Source: Sphingobium herbicidovorans (GTDB lineage Bacteria; Pseudomonadota; Alphaproteobacteria; Sphingomonadales; Sphingomonadaceae). From it: 64,000 nucleotides of DNA. The notes under the pieces were generated by a model. The model saw only the letters and a list, made by a program, of their open reading frames with translations. It did not search any database and was not told the origin of the DNA. The position numbers were made by a program, and so were the translations under genes. Where the stretch lies: NCBI RefSeq assembly GCF_002080435.1, contig NZ_CP020538.1, positions 1,426,001-1,490,000 on the forward strand. The letters run 5' to 3'. Shown here piece after piece: positions 51,849-61,509 of this stretch (its first letter is position 1; every line of letters begins with the position of its first letter).

Positions 51849-54800
51849 CCCGCCCCTGGAGCGGGGGACGGCGGACCGCCTGCGGGTCTTCATCAGCTCG
51901 ACAATTGGCGAGTGCGCGACCGAGCGGGAAGCCGCGCGCGCCGCTATCCGGGGTCTCAACTTCGAGCCTGTGCAATTCGAACGTGAAGGCGCGCGAGCGG
52001 AGGCGCCCCGCGACTTCTATCTGCGCAAGCTCCAGGACTCGCACATCGTCATCGGCATCTATCGCAAATCCTATGGATGGATCGACGAAGCCAAGGGGAT
52101 GTCCATTTCCGGGCTCGAAGACGAGTTTCGCGAGACGCAGCGGCTCGGCAAGGATTTCCTAGCCTATGTGCTGAAATCCACGCCCGACCGCGATGCCCGG
52201 CTCGAAGCGATGGTGAGCGAGATGATGGGCGGTGCACACGTCCTCTATTTCTTCGATGACGGCGAGGATCTCAAGGCGCGGTTCCGAGATGACCTGACGG
52301 CGCTAGTCACCGACCGGGTTACGCTAGCGCAAACCCCGTCGCCAGCCATCGGCACGGCGAGCGCAACGCTTGCCGCCATCTTCCGCGGCGAAGCGCTGCG
52401 CGTCCGGCGCAACGGACTGCTCGATCAACTTTCGCGGTCCGCCGCACTGGCTCGGATCGTCTGGGTGACAGGAGCATCGGGCGCGGGCAAGACGGCGCTC
52501 GTGGCCGAATGGTCGCATGAGCGCGAAGCGGCTTATGTCAACGCGCGCGGCATGGACGCCCGCACGGCGCTGCTCGCCGCGGCTGAGCGGCTGGGGATCG
52601 CGCGCGGACCGGAGCTTGCGACACCCTTGTTCGAGGACGCCCGCTCGATGCTGGTCGCGCGCTGGCGACACGGCAATGGCTGGCCCTTGGTGCTGGACGA
52701 TCCGGAAGATGCCGATGCGGTCTGGTCGGTGCTCGGCGCCTGTCTCGGGCAGAGCGGCACTGGCTCGGTGGTGATCGTCACGCGCGAAAAGCCGGAAGGC
52801 GCAGCAGGAGACGAGCTACCCGTAGAGGGCTTCACCAGCGATGAGCTGGTGGCGCTGCGCACGCTCGCCGGCGCGTCCGTCCCGGCCGGCCAGGGAGATC
52901 TGCCGCTCCTCCTTCGCACGAAGGCGGGGGCCGTGACAGGCAGCCAGCGCTACGACGCGCTAGATGCCGTCTCGCGCGAGATCCTCGGTTATCTGTCGCT
53001 TGCGCCGGCGATGCTGACCCTGTCCGACATGCAAGCTCTGCTCGGCAGTGCGGCCGCGACGGCAACCGAAATCACCGAACATGTCGCCGCTATGGACGAT
53101 CTCCTGATGGAGGCCGCGGCCGGGTACGGCTTCATCCACGAGAGCCTGCGCGACGAGATTGGGCAGATTGTCCTTGAGCGTCCCCAATTGCATGGGCTGC
53201 TCGTCGATCGCTTGTCGAAGCGGCTCGCGCGCACCGGAAGATCCTGGGCGGCCTTCAGCCTGCGGCGAAGCGAGATGTCCGAGCGGGTCACGCGGCTCGC
53301 CAATCGGGCCGCCTCGGAGGCGGTGTTCAGTGGATCCACGCGACACCTGACCGATGCGCTCGACTATCTCGTTGACTATTATCGGTCGCGTTCGGAGAAG
53401 GGCCGCCTTGTTTCGGTTCTGATTGCGCTCGGCGAAGCGCGCGCGAACCAGGGCGCGACCAAAGCGGCCGAGCTGCTGTTGCAGGAGGCGCGCGACACCG
53501 CGGCGCAGATCGACGATCGCGAAGCCGGCGAGATGATCGATCTGCTCCAGGCCTCGATTGATCTGAGGCGTTCGGCATCGGCGACCGCCCTTGAGCGCGT
53601 GCGCGCGCTTCGCGACATTGCGCGAGCACAGGGTCGCAAGGATCGCGAGGGGCGGCTGCTGATTGACGAAGGCGTCGCCTATCTGAGCGTGAACGACACC
53701 GACGCAGCCGCGCCGATCTTTCGGCGCGCCCGCGAGGTTTTCGCGGAGCTCGAGGATGGATATGGCCTCGAGATCGCGACGCGCAATCTGATCGCGTCGC
53801 TCACACTCTCGAAAGAGGGGAGAAGCGAAGCCGAAGCACTCCGCGCCGAGCTGGAGGTCGACGAGCGCGATTCCCCACGTCATCGCGCGTGGCTGTGCAA
53901 TTTGGAAACTCCGCGCCTCCGCATCGAGAAAAGGTTCGAGGAAGCCGAAGCGATGGCCCGCGAGGCGATCGCCATCGGCGAGGAACTGGGCGACGGATAT
54001 CTGGTGGCGATCAACCAGATTATGCTCGGCAACGTGCTGCGCGATGCGGATGATCTCGCTGGCGCGAGAGAGGCCTATGCCGAGGGCGGCAAGCTCGGCC
54101 AGTCAGTGGGCAGGCCAGACATTGAGGGACGTAGCTCGCGTTTGCTCGCCTCAGTCGACAACCAGGCCGCCGCAGCGGCGGACGGCGTGGAAAGGCGCTC
54201 ACTCGCAGCACGTGCCGAGCAATATGCGACCCACGCCGCTGGGCTCTTGGCGGACAGTTATGCCTGGGTCGAGCAGGCCTTCGCGCTTGAGGAGCGGGGA
54301 GACGCCCACCGGATTCAGGGGCGTGACCGTGACGCAATGTCCGACTATGCGCTCGCCATCGGCGGGTATCTGCGCGGGGATGATCGCACCGAAGCCGAGC
54401 GCCTGTTGCGCTACTTCGTACCGTTCATCGCCGAGGAGGAAAATCCCGAAACGCTGATCGCGCTCGCCTTCGATGGCCGGAGCGATCTCAAGGGGTCGAG
54501 TGCTTGGGTCGAAGCAATGACGGTAGCGCTATCGCGCTGCCCCAGCGCGGCCGCACCCAGCGTCCTCGGCTCTCTGGTCCGGTCCTTTCTCCCCGGCCGG
54601 AATGGTGCATTTTGGTTCGATTGTCTGGTCCGGTGCCTCCTTGCTGTCGACGAGCGGCGCGGTCTGAGAAAGCAGGGATCGCTGGGCTCTATGCTCTTGC
54701 TGGCGATCCTCGGCTTTGGTCGGCATCGCGCCTTCACTACCGCGGAATTGCTTACGCTTACGGGGATCTGCGCGAGCGGGCTGGACCATATGGTCGTGCG

Positions 54801-55305
54801 TCATCGCCCCGACGACGATTTGAACCTTGTCCTTCGGCTGGGCAGCACGCAGCGCCTGCTTTTCACCGTGCGCACCGATGCCAAGAAGCCCGAATCCATG
54901 TTCGTAGCACTGGTGATCGGAGCCTTCCTCGATGCTTTTGCGTACGAGCTTTCGGACATTCTCTCGCCGGACCTTCTTGAAGAGGGGGCCGCGATCGACG
55001 TCCATGTCTTTGCCCAAGCAGTCGAGAGTCAGACGGTCGCGGACTTTTTTAGCGAAGGCCTCAAGGACAAGCCCGTTTCGACAGCCCGGATCATCGCGAA
55101 GGAGGGCGAAGAGCCACCCATCGTGGTCTTCGTGCGGACGGATGCGATCGAGGTATTGGCGGCGAGCGAAGAAAGTGGAGGGGAACTCGAGATCATGCTC
55201 GCACGCTTCCTCGACGAAGTCATCTACCTGACCACGGGGCGCAGTGTCGATGACGAGATTTTCTCCGCAAAGATTCGAGATCTGCTCATTTCAATCCTGC
55301 GGTAG
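51841..55305 (+). CDS. DUF4062-STAND NTPase-TPR protein, probable immune sensor
   Basis: An 1154-residue protein. Residues 13-110 match the DUF4062 type (RVFISSTIGECATEREAA, then SHIVIGIYRKSYGW and GLEDEFRETQRLGKDFLAYV), a TIR-like flavodoxin fold also at the N-terminus of eukaryotic NACHT proteins. A P-loop GASGAGKTAL follows at 211-220, with Walker B PLVLDDPED, as in STAND ATPases. Residues 500-900 are helical repeats of TPR type (LLQEARDTAAQIDDREAGE, AMAREAIAIGEELGDGYL). A C-terminal alpha/beta domain ends it. The architecture (effector, switch, sensor repeats) is that of NLR-like antiviral proteins. Confidence 0.85.
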   Translation: MADPPLERGTADRLRVFISSTIGECATEREAARAAIRGLNFEPVQFEREGARAEAPRDFYLRKLQDSHIVIGIYRKSYGWIDEAKGMSISGLEDEFRETQRLGKDFLAYVLKSTPDRDARLEAMVSEMMGGAHVLYFFDDGEDLKARFRDDLTALVTDRVTLAQTPSPAIGTASATLAAIFRGEALRVRRNGLLDQLSRSAALARIVWVTGASGAGKTALVAEWSHEREAAYVNARGMDARTALLAAAERLGIARGPELATPLFEDARSMLVARWRHGNGWPLVLDDPEDADAVWSVLGACLGQSGTGSVVIVTREKPEGAAGDELPVEGFTSDELVALRTLAGASVPAGQGDLPLLLRTKAGAVTGSQRYDALDAVSREILGYLSLAPAMLTLSDMQALLGSAAATATEITEHVAAMDDLLMEAAAGYGFIHESLRDEIGQIVLERPQLHGLLVDRLSKRLARTGRSWAAFSLRRSEMSERVTRLANRAASEAVFSGSTRHLTDALDYLVDYYRSRSEKGRLVSVLIALGEARANQGATKAAELLLQEARDTAAQIDDREAGEMIDLLQASIDLRRSASATALERVRALRDIARAQGRKDREGRLLIDEGVAYLSVNDTDAAAPIFRRAREVFAELEDGYGLEIATRNLIASLTLSKEGRSEAEALRAELEVDERDSPRHRAWLCNLETPRLRIEKRFEEAEAMAREAIAIGEELGDGYLVAINQIMLGNVLRDADDLAGAREAYAEGGKLGQSVGRPDIEGRSSRLLASVDNQAAAAADGVERRSLAARAEQYATHAAGLLADSYAWVEQAFALEERGDAHRIQGRDRDAMSDYALAIGGYLRGDDRTEAERLLRYFVPFIAEEENPETLIALAFDGRSDLKGSSAWVEAMTVALSRCPSAAAPSVLGSLVRSFLPGRNGAFWFDCLVRCLLAVDERRGLRKQGSLGSMLLLAILGFGRHRAFTTAELLTLTGICASGLDHMVVRHRPDDDLNLVLRLGSTQRLLFTVRTDAKKPESMFVALVIGAFLDAFAYELSDILSPDLLEEGAAIDVHVFAQAVESQTVADFFSEGLKDKPVSTARIIAKEGEEPPIVVFVRTDAIEVLAASEESGGELEIMLARFLDEVIYLTTGRSVDDEIFSAKIRDLLISILR

Positions 55306-55347
55306 CGCGTCTCAGTCCGCTAAGCGTACGAAATAGACATCGAAACT

Positions 55348-57233
55348 TTAGAGTGACGCCTGCTCGATTGCGGGAGCGACTCTCTCCTTCCAGTGCCTGA
55401 CCAGTGGCAGGCAGGCGAGGCGGTAAATCATCCAAGAGGCATATACGCCTGTCGGGTGGTAACACTCGCCTGCGGACATCTTGCCGTGCGCCATCTCGTG
55501 TCGGAGCTGCGGACCAGGGCTGTGATGGAACAGCAGGTCGATCTCGTTGACGATGTCGCGCCCAAAAATCTCTTCCAGCTCCGGACGCAGGGACTCTAGC
55601 ATGCCGGACAGTGATCGATCCTCCTGGAGGAGGTCGGGCTTGATCTTGGAGGTCTCTCGATTCCCGTTGAGCATCACGTGGCGGAGAGAGTTCTCCAGCT
55701 GTGGGATCAGCAGGTAGGCGGCCGACGCTGCGTCGCCCTGCAGGAGCCGGGCAAACCCCAGGGCAAACACGTGCTCATGCCCTGGAGGCACGAAGGGACT
55801 CATTTGCGCGATGGCCGCGAAGTGCCTGACCTCAAGCGGGAACCGGACCATGGCGGTGCGACGGGCGGGTTCGATGTAGCCGCCGACTATTTGGTGCCGC
55901 CAGATGTCGAGCGACCGGAGGTACTGCTCCTTGAGCCAGGCCTCGTCGGGCTCGCCGTCAAACGACGTGGCCGGCGTCTCGGCCACCGTCTTCCCTTCGT
56001 GATCTGCATAGCTGGCGCCGAAAAGCGATGAGAGGAAGCTGTCCTTTCGTCCGTCCAAGGCCTGCTGTCGTAGGTCGTCCACCGTCGGTGTCGGCACTAG
56101 CAGCGCGAACTGAAGCAGCACGTCGGGTAGGGTCAGCCCCTCGAAGATCTCTATGGTCCCCTGCCGCTCCTGCGTCAGGTCTAACGGCAGGCTGAACTGC
56201 CCGAAATCGTCGAGGGATGCCTCTTGGAGCTCACGCAGCTCCTTCCGAAGCTCAGCGATGCGGTCCTTGAACCCGCGAGCGGCCCGGAGCTCACCGATGG
56301 CCTTGCGCGTCCAGAATGCCTGCGCCGACGCTGAGCCCACTTGCTCGCGCATCCGAAGCGTCTCGTCGACGGACCGCTCCTGGCAGCGGCGCTTGGCGTC
56401 CTCGTCGCGGATCTTGGCATATCCCTGGGCGGCCAAGTTCCACACCGCCTGCACCGCCATCGGATAGTCGCCTCCATCGCGCGCCGCGGCGAGCTTTTCC
56501 GCGTCAGGCGCCACCCTAGGCCAGTCGGCCAGACCGTAACCCACTCCGAGGTTTGCGACTCTCTCGAAGGCGACGTACTGGCCGGTCTCGCGGGCCCGCT
56601 CGTACAGCACCTCGAATGCCGCTCGCACAGACTCTGGGATTTCGCCGCGCTTGCGGGCCATCGCGGCGATCTGGAGCGCTCTGTCGAGCCACGCGACCAA
56701 ATCGAGGATGCTATCGAGATCCGCGAACGGCGCGCGTAGGTCCCATCCAGACGGCGCTCGATGGTCTCGCTGTATGCTGCGATAGCTGCCGCCGCGGCGC
56801 CGCCCTGCTTGCGGTCGTTGTACCATACGACATCCGCGATCCTCGCCCTCAAAGCTGGATGCGCGATCCCGTCGATGACGCCCGCGAGCACAGCGTTCTG
56901 CTCGCCGCGGAAGTCGCTCGCCGTATAGGACCGCCCTTCCGGGCCAACGAACCTCGGTCCCCAAGGCTCGGCTGGGTCTTCGACTTGCAGGTGGAGGGTG
57001 CAGAGGAACATTAGCAGCCGGTAGCCGCGCGCCCTGGCTGCATGGCCCGCCTCGTCGGCCGCCTTCGCGGCGCGATCTAGGGCTCCTTCGAGCGCAAGGT
57101 CGTCGGCGCGATCTAATCCCTCTAACGCCTTCTCCAGATCGATGGAGGCAAGATCTTCAGCCGATGCGAGCAGAACCGCAGCCGAGGACTCGTCCTCGGT
57201 CGCCTCGTGTTCGTCGTTCGCCTCGTCGCCCAT
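55348..57233 (-). pseudogene. frameshifted DUF4209-like protein with HEPN-type Rx4H motif
   Basis: Two overlapping frames form one gene of about 627 residues. The first starts at 57233 (MGDEANDEHEATEDESSAAV) and stays coherent to ETIERRLDG; the second continues WDLRAPFADLDSILDLVAWLDR to the stop at 55348. One base is missing near 56745 (restoring a T gives RRLDWDLR). The C-terminal 110 residues (LLIPQLENSLRHVML to LRHEMAHGKMS) look like DUF4209 and hold RHEMAH, a HEPN RNase-like Rx4H. A real mutation, a sequencing error or, less likely, programmed frameshifting could explain it. It is convergent with the STAND gene, 42 bp apart. Confidence 0.72.
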
Positions 57234-57323
57234 GACTACGCGCCTTAACAGAACGAATAGAGAACTTCTAGGCTTGCAAAAGTCCGTATATTCATGCGTC
57301 CTGACGGAACCGGACCGTCTTCT

Positions 57324-58698
57324 GTGGATGGCTCGCGCGTTGCAAGTGTAAAGTGGTGATCTGGCCGTTGGTCGGGTGCAGTCGTCTGTCCGGCCTGTTG
57401 GTGCAGTCGGTGCAGACTGCTGGCCCTGATGGGGTCCGCGAACAAGGTCCGATCGGCTTAGCAGGCTATTACGCCTAAGACAGTCCTTGGGTTGTCCTTG
57501 TTCCCGGTCCGACCGGTTTTGCCATCACATCCTTCGCTCTCACAACCTCGTGAAGCTGATCTCCTCAGCTAGCTCTTGATCTATGCTCCCGCCAGCATAG
57601 GCGCATGCCCGCGTTCGAAGACGCCGCCGCGTGCCATGAGCGCCCATGCCATCCGCGCCATCTTGTTAGCGATGGCGACCGAGGCGACGCGCGCGGGCTT
57701 TCTGGCGAGCAATGTGACAAAGCGCGGATCGACCGTGGCGGGTTTCTCCTTGGCGTATCGGACCAGTGCGGTGGCGCCGATGACCAGAAGTTGTCGCAGA
57801 TATCTGTCGCCCATCTTGGTGATGCGCCCCAAGCGCTCCTTGCCGCCACTCGAACTCTGACGCGGGGTCAGCCCCAGCCAGGCAGCGAACTGGCGCCCCG
57901 ACGAGAACTGACTTGGATCGGTCACCGACGCTGCTAGCGCGGTCGCACCGACCGGCCCGATACCGGGGATCGTCGCCAAGCGCCGGGCCCGCTCGTCGTT
58001 CCTCTGCAGAGCGGCGAGACGCAGGTCGAGCTTGCGCAACTGGGTGTGAAGCTGGAGCAGTTGTCCTGCTAGCACTGCGACGACGTTCGTCGCCTCGGTC
58101 GGCAGATCGAGTTTGGGCTCGCCATCAACGATCTCCCGCGCTATCTGCAAGGCCCTCACGATCCCCACCGGGATGGCGATACCCAGCTCGGCGAGCACGC
58201 TGCGCAGCATGTTGACCAACTGCGTGCGCTGCTTGATCAACAGGCTGCGCACGCGGTGTAGCGACAACGCCGCTTGTTGCTCGCGCGACTTGATGGGCAC
58301 GAACCGCATCGTCTGACGCGTGACCGCTTCGCAGATCGCCTCGGCATCGGCAGCATCGTTCTTGCCGCGCTTTACATAAGGCCTCACATAGGCTGCCGGC
58401 ATCAGCCGCACCTCATGGCCCAGCCTCGTCAGTTCGCGCGCCCAATGATGCGATGTCCCGCAGGCCTCGGCGCCTATCAGGCAAGGTGGTAGCTTTTCGA
58501 AGAACGGCAACATCTGCGATCGCCGCAACGCCTTGCGAAGGACGACTTCACCGGTCGCGCTGATACCGTGAACCTGAAAGACGTTCTTGGCCAAATCCAG
58601 GCCGATCGTGCTAATCTCCATGGCGGGTGGCTCCTGACTCGGGTTGCATGACAGCAACCCATCTTGGCACTTAGATGCCGTGAGCGGGAGCCATCCAC
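57324..58698 (-). mobile_element. IS110-family element of the IS1111 type
   Basis: Matching 11-base inverted repeats GTGGATGGCTC (57324-57334) and GAGCCATCCAC (58688-58698) bracket one transposase gene. The transposase start is only 66 bases from the nearer repeat, while 246 non-coding bases follow its stop. That asymmetry and the presence of subterminal repeats fit the IS1111 group, where the guide (bridge) RNA is expected downstream of the transposase. The true ends may lie a few bases outside the repeats. It sits upstream of the HEPN-like gene. Confidence 0.75.
57581..58621 (-). CDS. IS110/IS1111-family transposase
   Basis: A 346-residue DEDD transposase. The N-terminal RuvC-like domain begins ISTIGLDLAKNVFQVHGI (first Asp), followed by GAEACGTSHHWAREL and KRGKNDAADAEAICEA (further acidic residues). 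The C-terminal transposase_20 domain has the helix-hairpin IPGIGPVGATALAA and the region AWLGLTPRQSSSGGKERLGRITKMGDRYLRQLL-type core around the active Ser. It is full length and looks intact. ATG at 58621 is the family start. Confidence 0.95.
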   Translation of the reverse strand: MEISTIGLDLAKNVFQVHGISATGEVVLRKALRRSQMLPFFEKLPPCLIGAEACGTSHHWARELTRLGHEVRLMPAAYVRPYVKRGKNDAADAEAICEAVTRQTMRFVPIKSREQQAALSLHRVRSLLIKQRTQLVNMLRSVLAELGIAIPVGIVRALQIAREIVDGEPKLDLPTEATNVVAVLAGQLLQLHTQLRKLDLRLAALQRNDERARRLATIPGIGPVGATALAASVTDPSQFSSGRQFAAWLGLTPRQSSSGGKERLGRITKMGDRYLRQLLVIGATALVRYAKEKPATVDPRFVTLLARKPARVASVAIANKMARMAWALMARGGVFERGHAPMLAGA

Positions 58699-58806
58699 CT
58701 CATCCGCTCTCGCGCCAGTTGCCGTCGTCGGGGAGCTGCTGAACGAATGGCAGCTACCAATGAATGAATCCGAGGCCCGCAATGGCGGCTACGTTGGCGG
58801 TCACGG

Positions 58807-59655
58807 TCAGGGATCAGGCCAATTACGCCTCATTTCCAGAAGGTTGATGATCTTTTGATAGCTATGATCGGGACGTATCTCACCGGTAAAGCCCGCCTCG
58901 CGAATCTCTTCCTCCCGCTCCCTTTTTTCGAAAGAAATCAGCCGAGGATCGAAACTGATGCTTCGGAAGACTATGTTCGGATCGACCCGGACATTACGGA
59001 CCGGAGGCACGGATTGATCCTTCGGCCAATCTCGGGCGATTAGCATTAGTCGCACTTCCTGCTCATGCTCGAAGTAGGTCCGCTTCCACAGAAGTGACTC
59101 GGCCCGCCCCTGCACTGTGCGAAAGAAGGTGGGGCCGTACCCATCCGTGTTGCAGGCGTTGACGATGCGCTGACCAATTTCGCGATCGTCCAAATACTCG
59201 ACGCGCCCGATTACAAAGTGGCTATCTGCACCATCGGCATGCCAGATCTCCGCTGCCGAGAATAGATTCCGAACGGTGGTCGTTACGATGACGCCTTCCC
59301 CATCACGGGCGTTATTACGCTGGCTTTTCGGGTCGATACTCACCCGCGAGTAGGCTCGCAGCAAGGTGTCGGAACCGGGATTGAGCGACCAGCATTGCGC
59401 CCATACTGGTGCCAGATAGGCGGCAAGAGACTGCTGCCCTTTCGGCGGAGAGAGTCTGCTACCCTCCAGCATACAAAGGGCGGTGGGATCTTCGCGAGGA
59501 TCTTCCCAAGTATGGGGCGCGACCAGACCTATTTCCTGTGACCGAAGTATGTTCAGGAAGCGGCGCAACGGGAATATGCGCCGGATAATAACATCCAAAT
59601 CGGGGAGCCGCGCAACTTGGCGGCACGGATCCGCACTGATCTGCGTAAACTCCAC
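58807..59655 (-). CDS. DUF2971-like protein
   Basis: A 282-residue protein resembling the DUF2971 family: a W-E-DP-ED step (APHTWEDPREDP), AQCWSLNPGSDTLLRAYS, then VIVTTTVRNLF, FVIGRVEYLDD and a KRxxFEHEQEVRLML step. Members are frequent in defence and mobile islands and have no proven biochemical role. No P-loop or membrane segment is seen. It lies between the IS and the NAD-related cluster. Confidence 0.72.
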   Translation of the reverse strand: MEFTQISADPCRQVARLPDLDVIIRRIFPLRRFLNILRSQEIGLVAPHTWEDPREDPTALCMLEGSRLSPPKGQQSLAAYLAPVWAQCWSLNPGSDTLLRAYSRVSIDPKSQRNNARDGEGVIVTTTVRNLFSAAEIWHADGADSHFVIGRVEYLDDREIGQRIVNACNTDGYGPTFFRTVQGRAESLLWKRTYFEHEQEVRLMLIARDWPKDQSVPPVRNVRVDPNIVFRSISFDPRLISFEKREREEEIREAGFTGEIRPDHSYQKIINLLEMRRNWPDP

Positions 59656-59868
59656 TCTCTGCCTCCCTCGCCAAACACAGCTGTCTTAGTACGATGGATC
59701 ACTGTCGTTAGGGCCGGATGAATAGACGACAGCTTTGAACAAACCATCTGAGCCCATGCGCAATGCACGAGCCGTTCCTGAACTAAGGGCAGGTTTCCAC
59801 GAGCCGTTCCGAATGCGCAAATGGCCGCTTTGTCGGCGGTCGCAGTCAATTGAGTCGCCCGGACGGAT

Positions 59869-60843
59869 TCATGCTAGCAGCGGTTCGAACTTGGCGAACT
59901 GCTGGGTACTCGGGCAATCGGCGCAGTCGCGAGGTGGCCGCGCGCGCTGGTGCAACTGCAACTGGCGCGGCAGAGCCTGAATATCCGCGATACTATTAAG
60001 GTCATCAACTGAAACGCCGAAATGCTCAGGCGCAAAGCTACATGGCGCAATGCGGCCGACTTCGTCGATAAACAGGAAGGTTTCCGCCACCCGGCAGTCG
60101 GCGACGGGCATCGGCCGGCCCGCGACGGTGTCGGCGAGTCGCTCCAGATAGGCGGCCCCGCCAACCAAAGTTGTTCCCATCCGGCCCAGTTCGGCGCGCA
60201 GCTGCGGCATTTCAGCGGCCAGTTGCGCGACATCGTCGGGGCGCAGGCGATGGTCGGGATAGAATTCGGGTCGATCGCGCCCGCCCAGTTGATTGAAGCT
60301 GATTTCGTCGATGCCCCAGCCGGCGAGGGTGCGGCACAACATGGCGAAACCGTCGATGTTGTCGCGCATCAGCACGATGTTGGCGCGCACCTTGAGCCCC
60401 GCGCCCGCAGCGTCCCGCTCGCCTGTCAGCGCTGGCACGCTCTGCGCGAGCTTGTCGAACGCGCCGCGCCAGCCGCGCATGGCATCATGGAAGCTGGACA
60501 TGCCATCGATGCTGATCGTGACCTCGCGATAGCGCTGCACAAGCTCCGCGCGCACGCGCGGCGCGCCCAGGCGGGTGCCGTTGGTGGTCAGGCTGAGTCC
60601 AATGCCCCATCGTGCCGCGCGTTCGTCCAGCTCGGCACGCGGCGCCCACAATAATGGCTCGCCGCCGAGCCAGCTCAACAGCACCGGATGTCCGGTTTCG
60701 CCCCGCCACGCGCCGAGCAGGTCGATGAGCCGCGCGACCTGCGCCGGGTCCACCTCTTCGCGCGGCAAGGCGAGACGTTTGTCGTAGGCGCAGAACGGGC
60801 ATGCCAGATTGCAGTGGTTCGAGACGCGCCACAGGACAATCAT
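59869..60843 (-). CDS. radical SAM protein
   Basis: A 324-residue radical SAM enzyme. The iron-sulfur motif CNLACPFC gives Cys11, Cys15 and Cys18; SWLGGEPLL is the SAM-contact GGEP. The C-terminus has further cysteines (VADCRVAETFLF, RIAPCSF, CADCPS) like a SPASM/twitch cluster site, so a second cluster is likely. SPASM enzymes usually modify peptides. No precursor peptide is evident nearby. Its ATG overlaps the nicotinamidase stop by 4 bases, so the two are one operon. Confidence 0.88.
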   Translation of the reverse strand: MIVLWRVSNHCNLACPFCAYDKRLALPREEVDPAQVARLIDLLGAWRGETGHPVLLSWLGGEPLLWAPRAELDERAARWGIGLSLTTNGTRLGAPRVRAELVQRYREVTISIDGMSSFHDAMRGWRGAFDKLAQSVPALTGERDAAGAGLKVRANIVLMRDNIDGFAMLCRTLAGWGIDEISFNQLGGRDRPEFYPDHRLRPDDVAQLAAEMPQLRAELGRMGTTLVGGAAYLERLADTVAGRPMPVADCRVAETFLFIDEVGRIAPCSFAPEHFGVSVDDLNSIADIQALPRQLQLHQRARPPRDCADCPSTQQFAKFEPLLA

Positions 60844-61433
60844 GCCGCCGCCTCCAGCCGGACCGGTGCGTCCGCAAACTCATCGGCGATGACTTGCTCG
60901 ATCGGTCGCGTAATGCCGCGGGTAAGCCCCATCGGCGCTTCGACCGTGAATCCACGCGCGACGAGGCCCTCAATTGCCCAGCGGACGCAATAGTCGGCAG
61001 CGACGCCGATCACCGTCACTTCCTTGACGCCCCGCGCCGTCAGCTCCGCAAAGAAGGCGTCCCGCGCAACCTGCTCACCTGTCGCGACCGCCGTAACCGT
61101 GAGATCGGGCTCGGCCCACATGTCAAACACACCCTTTTCGAGGAGGTAGACCGGGACGGCAGGATCGATCGCGTCTGGATCGAGCACATTCTCCCATCCC
61201 GGCGTGCCTTTCTCGCAATGTGGCGGAAACTGCTCGGCCTCCGCCGAAGCCGCATAGATCTCAGGCACGTGCGTGTCGGCCGTGAAGAGTACGCCAGCCA
61301 CATCTTCGGTACGTAGACCCGCAAGCCATGCTTTCATTGGTGGTACGATCGCCTCCGCTCCAGCCACCGGCAGCGCCCCGTCGGCGGCCACGAAATCCCG
61401 CTGCATGTCCACCACGATCACGAAACCCGTCAT
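60840..61433 (-). CDS. pncA: nicotinamidase-like cysteine hydrolase
   Basis: A 197-residue isochorismatase-fold hydrolase. Asp9 (VVDMQRDF), the Lys of LEKGVFDMW and the Cys of GVAADYCVRWA form the catalytic triad; TADTHVPE and PPHCEKGTPGWE give the metal-binding Asp-His-His set of nicotinamidases. It should convert nicotinamide to nicotinate for NAD salvage. CAAGGAGG lies 7 bases before the ATG at 61433. It shares a divergent control region with the NrtR-like gene. Confidence 0.87.
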   Translation of the reverse strand: MTGFVIVVDMQRDFVAADGALPVAGAEAIVPPMKAWLAGLRTEDVAGVLFTADTHVPEIYAASAEAEQFPPHCEKGTPGWENVLDPDAIDPAVPVYLLEKGVFDMWAEPDLTVTAVATGEQVARDAFFAELTARGVKEVTVIGVAADYCVRWAIEGLVARGFTVEAPMGLTRGITRPIEQVIADEFADAPVRLEAAA

Positions 61434-61451
61434 AGGGTACCTCCTTGGCGT

Positions 61452-61501
61452 TTGACATATACGCAATTCACGCATAAGTAAAGCGCATAACGCATATAAG
61501 G
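61452..61501. promoter_or_regulatory. divergent control region with repeated TATRCG half-sites
   Basis: Plus-strand -35 TTGACA (61452-61457), 17 bases, then TAAGTA (61475-61480), leads to the Nudix gene. Overlapping it are imperfect palindromic repeats: TATACGC (61458) faces GCATAA (61472), and GCGCATAACGCATATA follows (61483-61498). This spacing suits a dimeric repressor acting on both directions; NrtR is the obvious candidate. The operator assignment is inferred. Confidence 0.5.
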
Positions 61502-61509
61502 TCGACTCG

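Noticed and set aside
55306..55347. Terminator between the convergent STAND and HEPN-like genes
   Set aside because: Only 42 bases, with no clear stem-loop followed by T residues.
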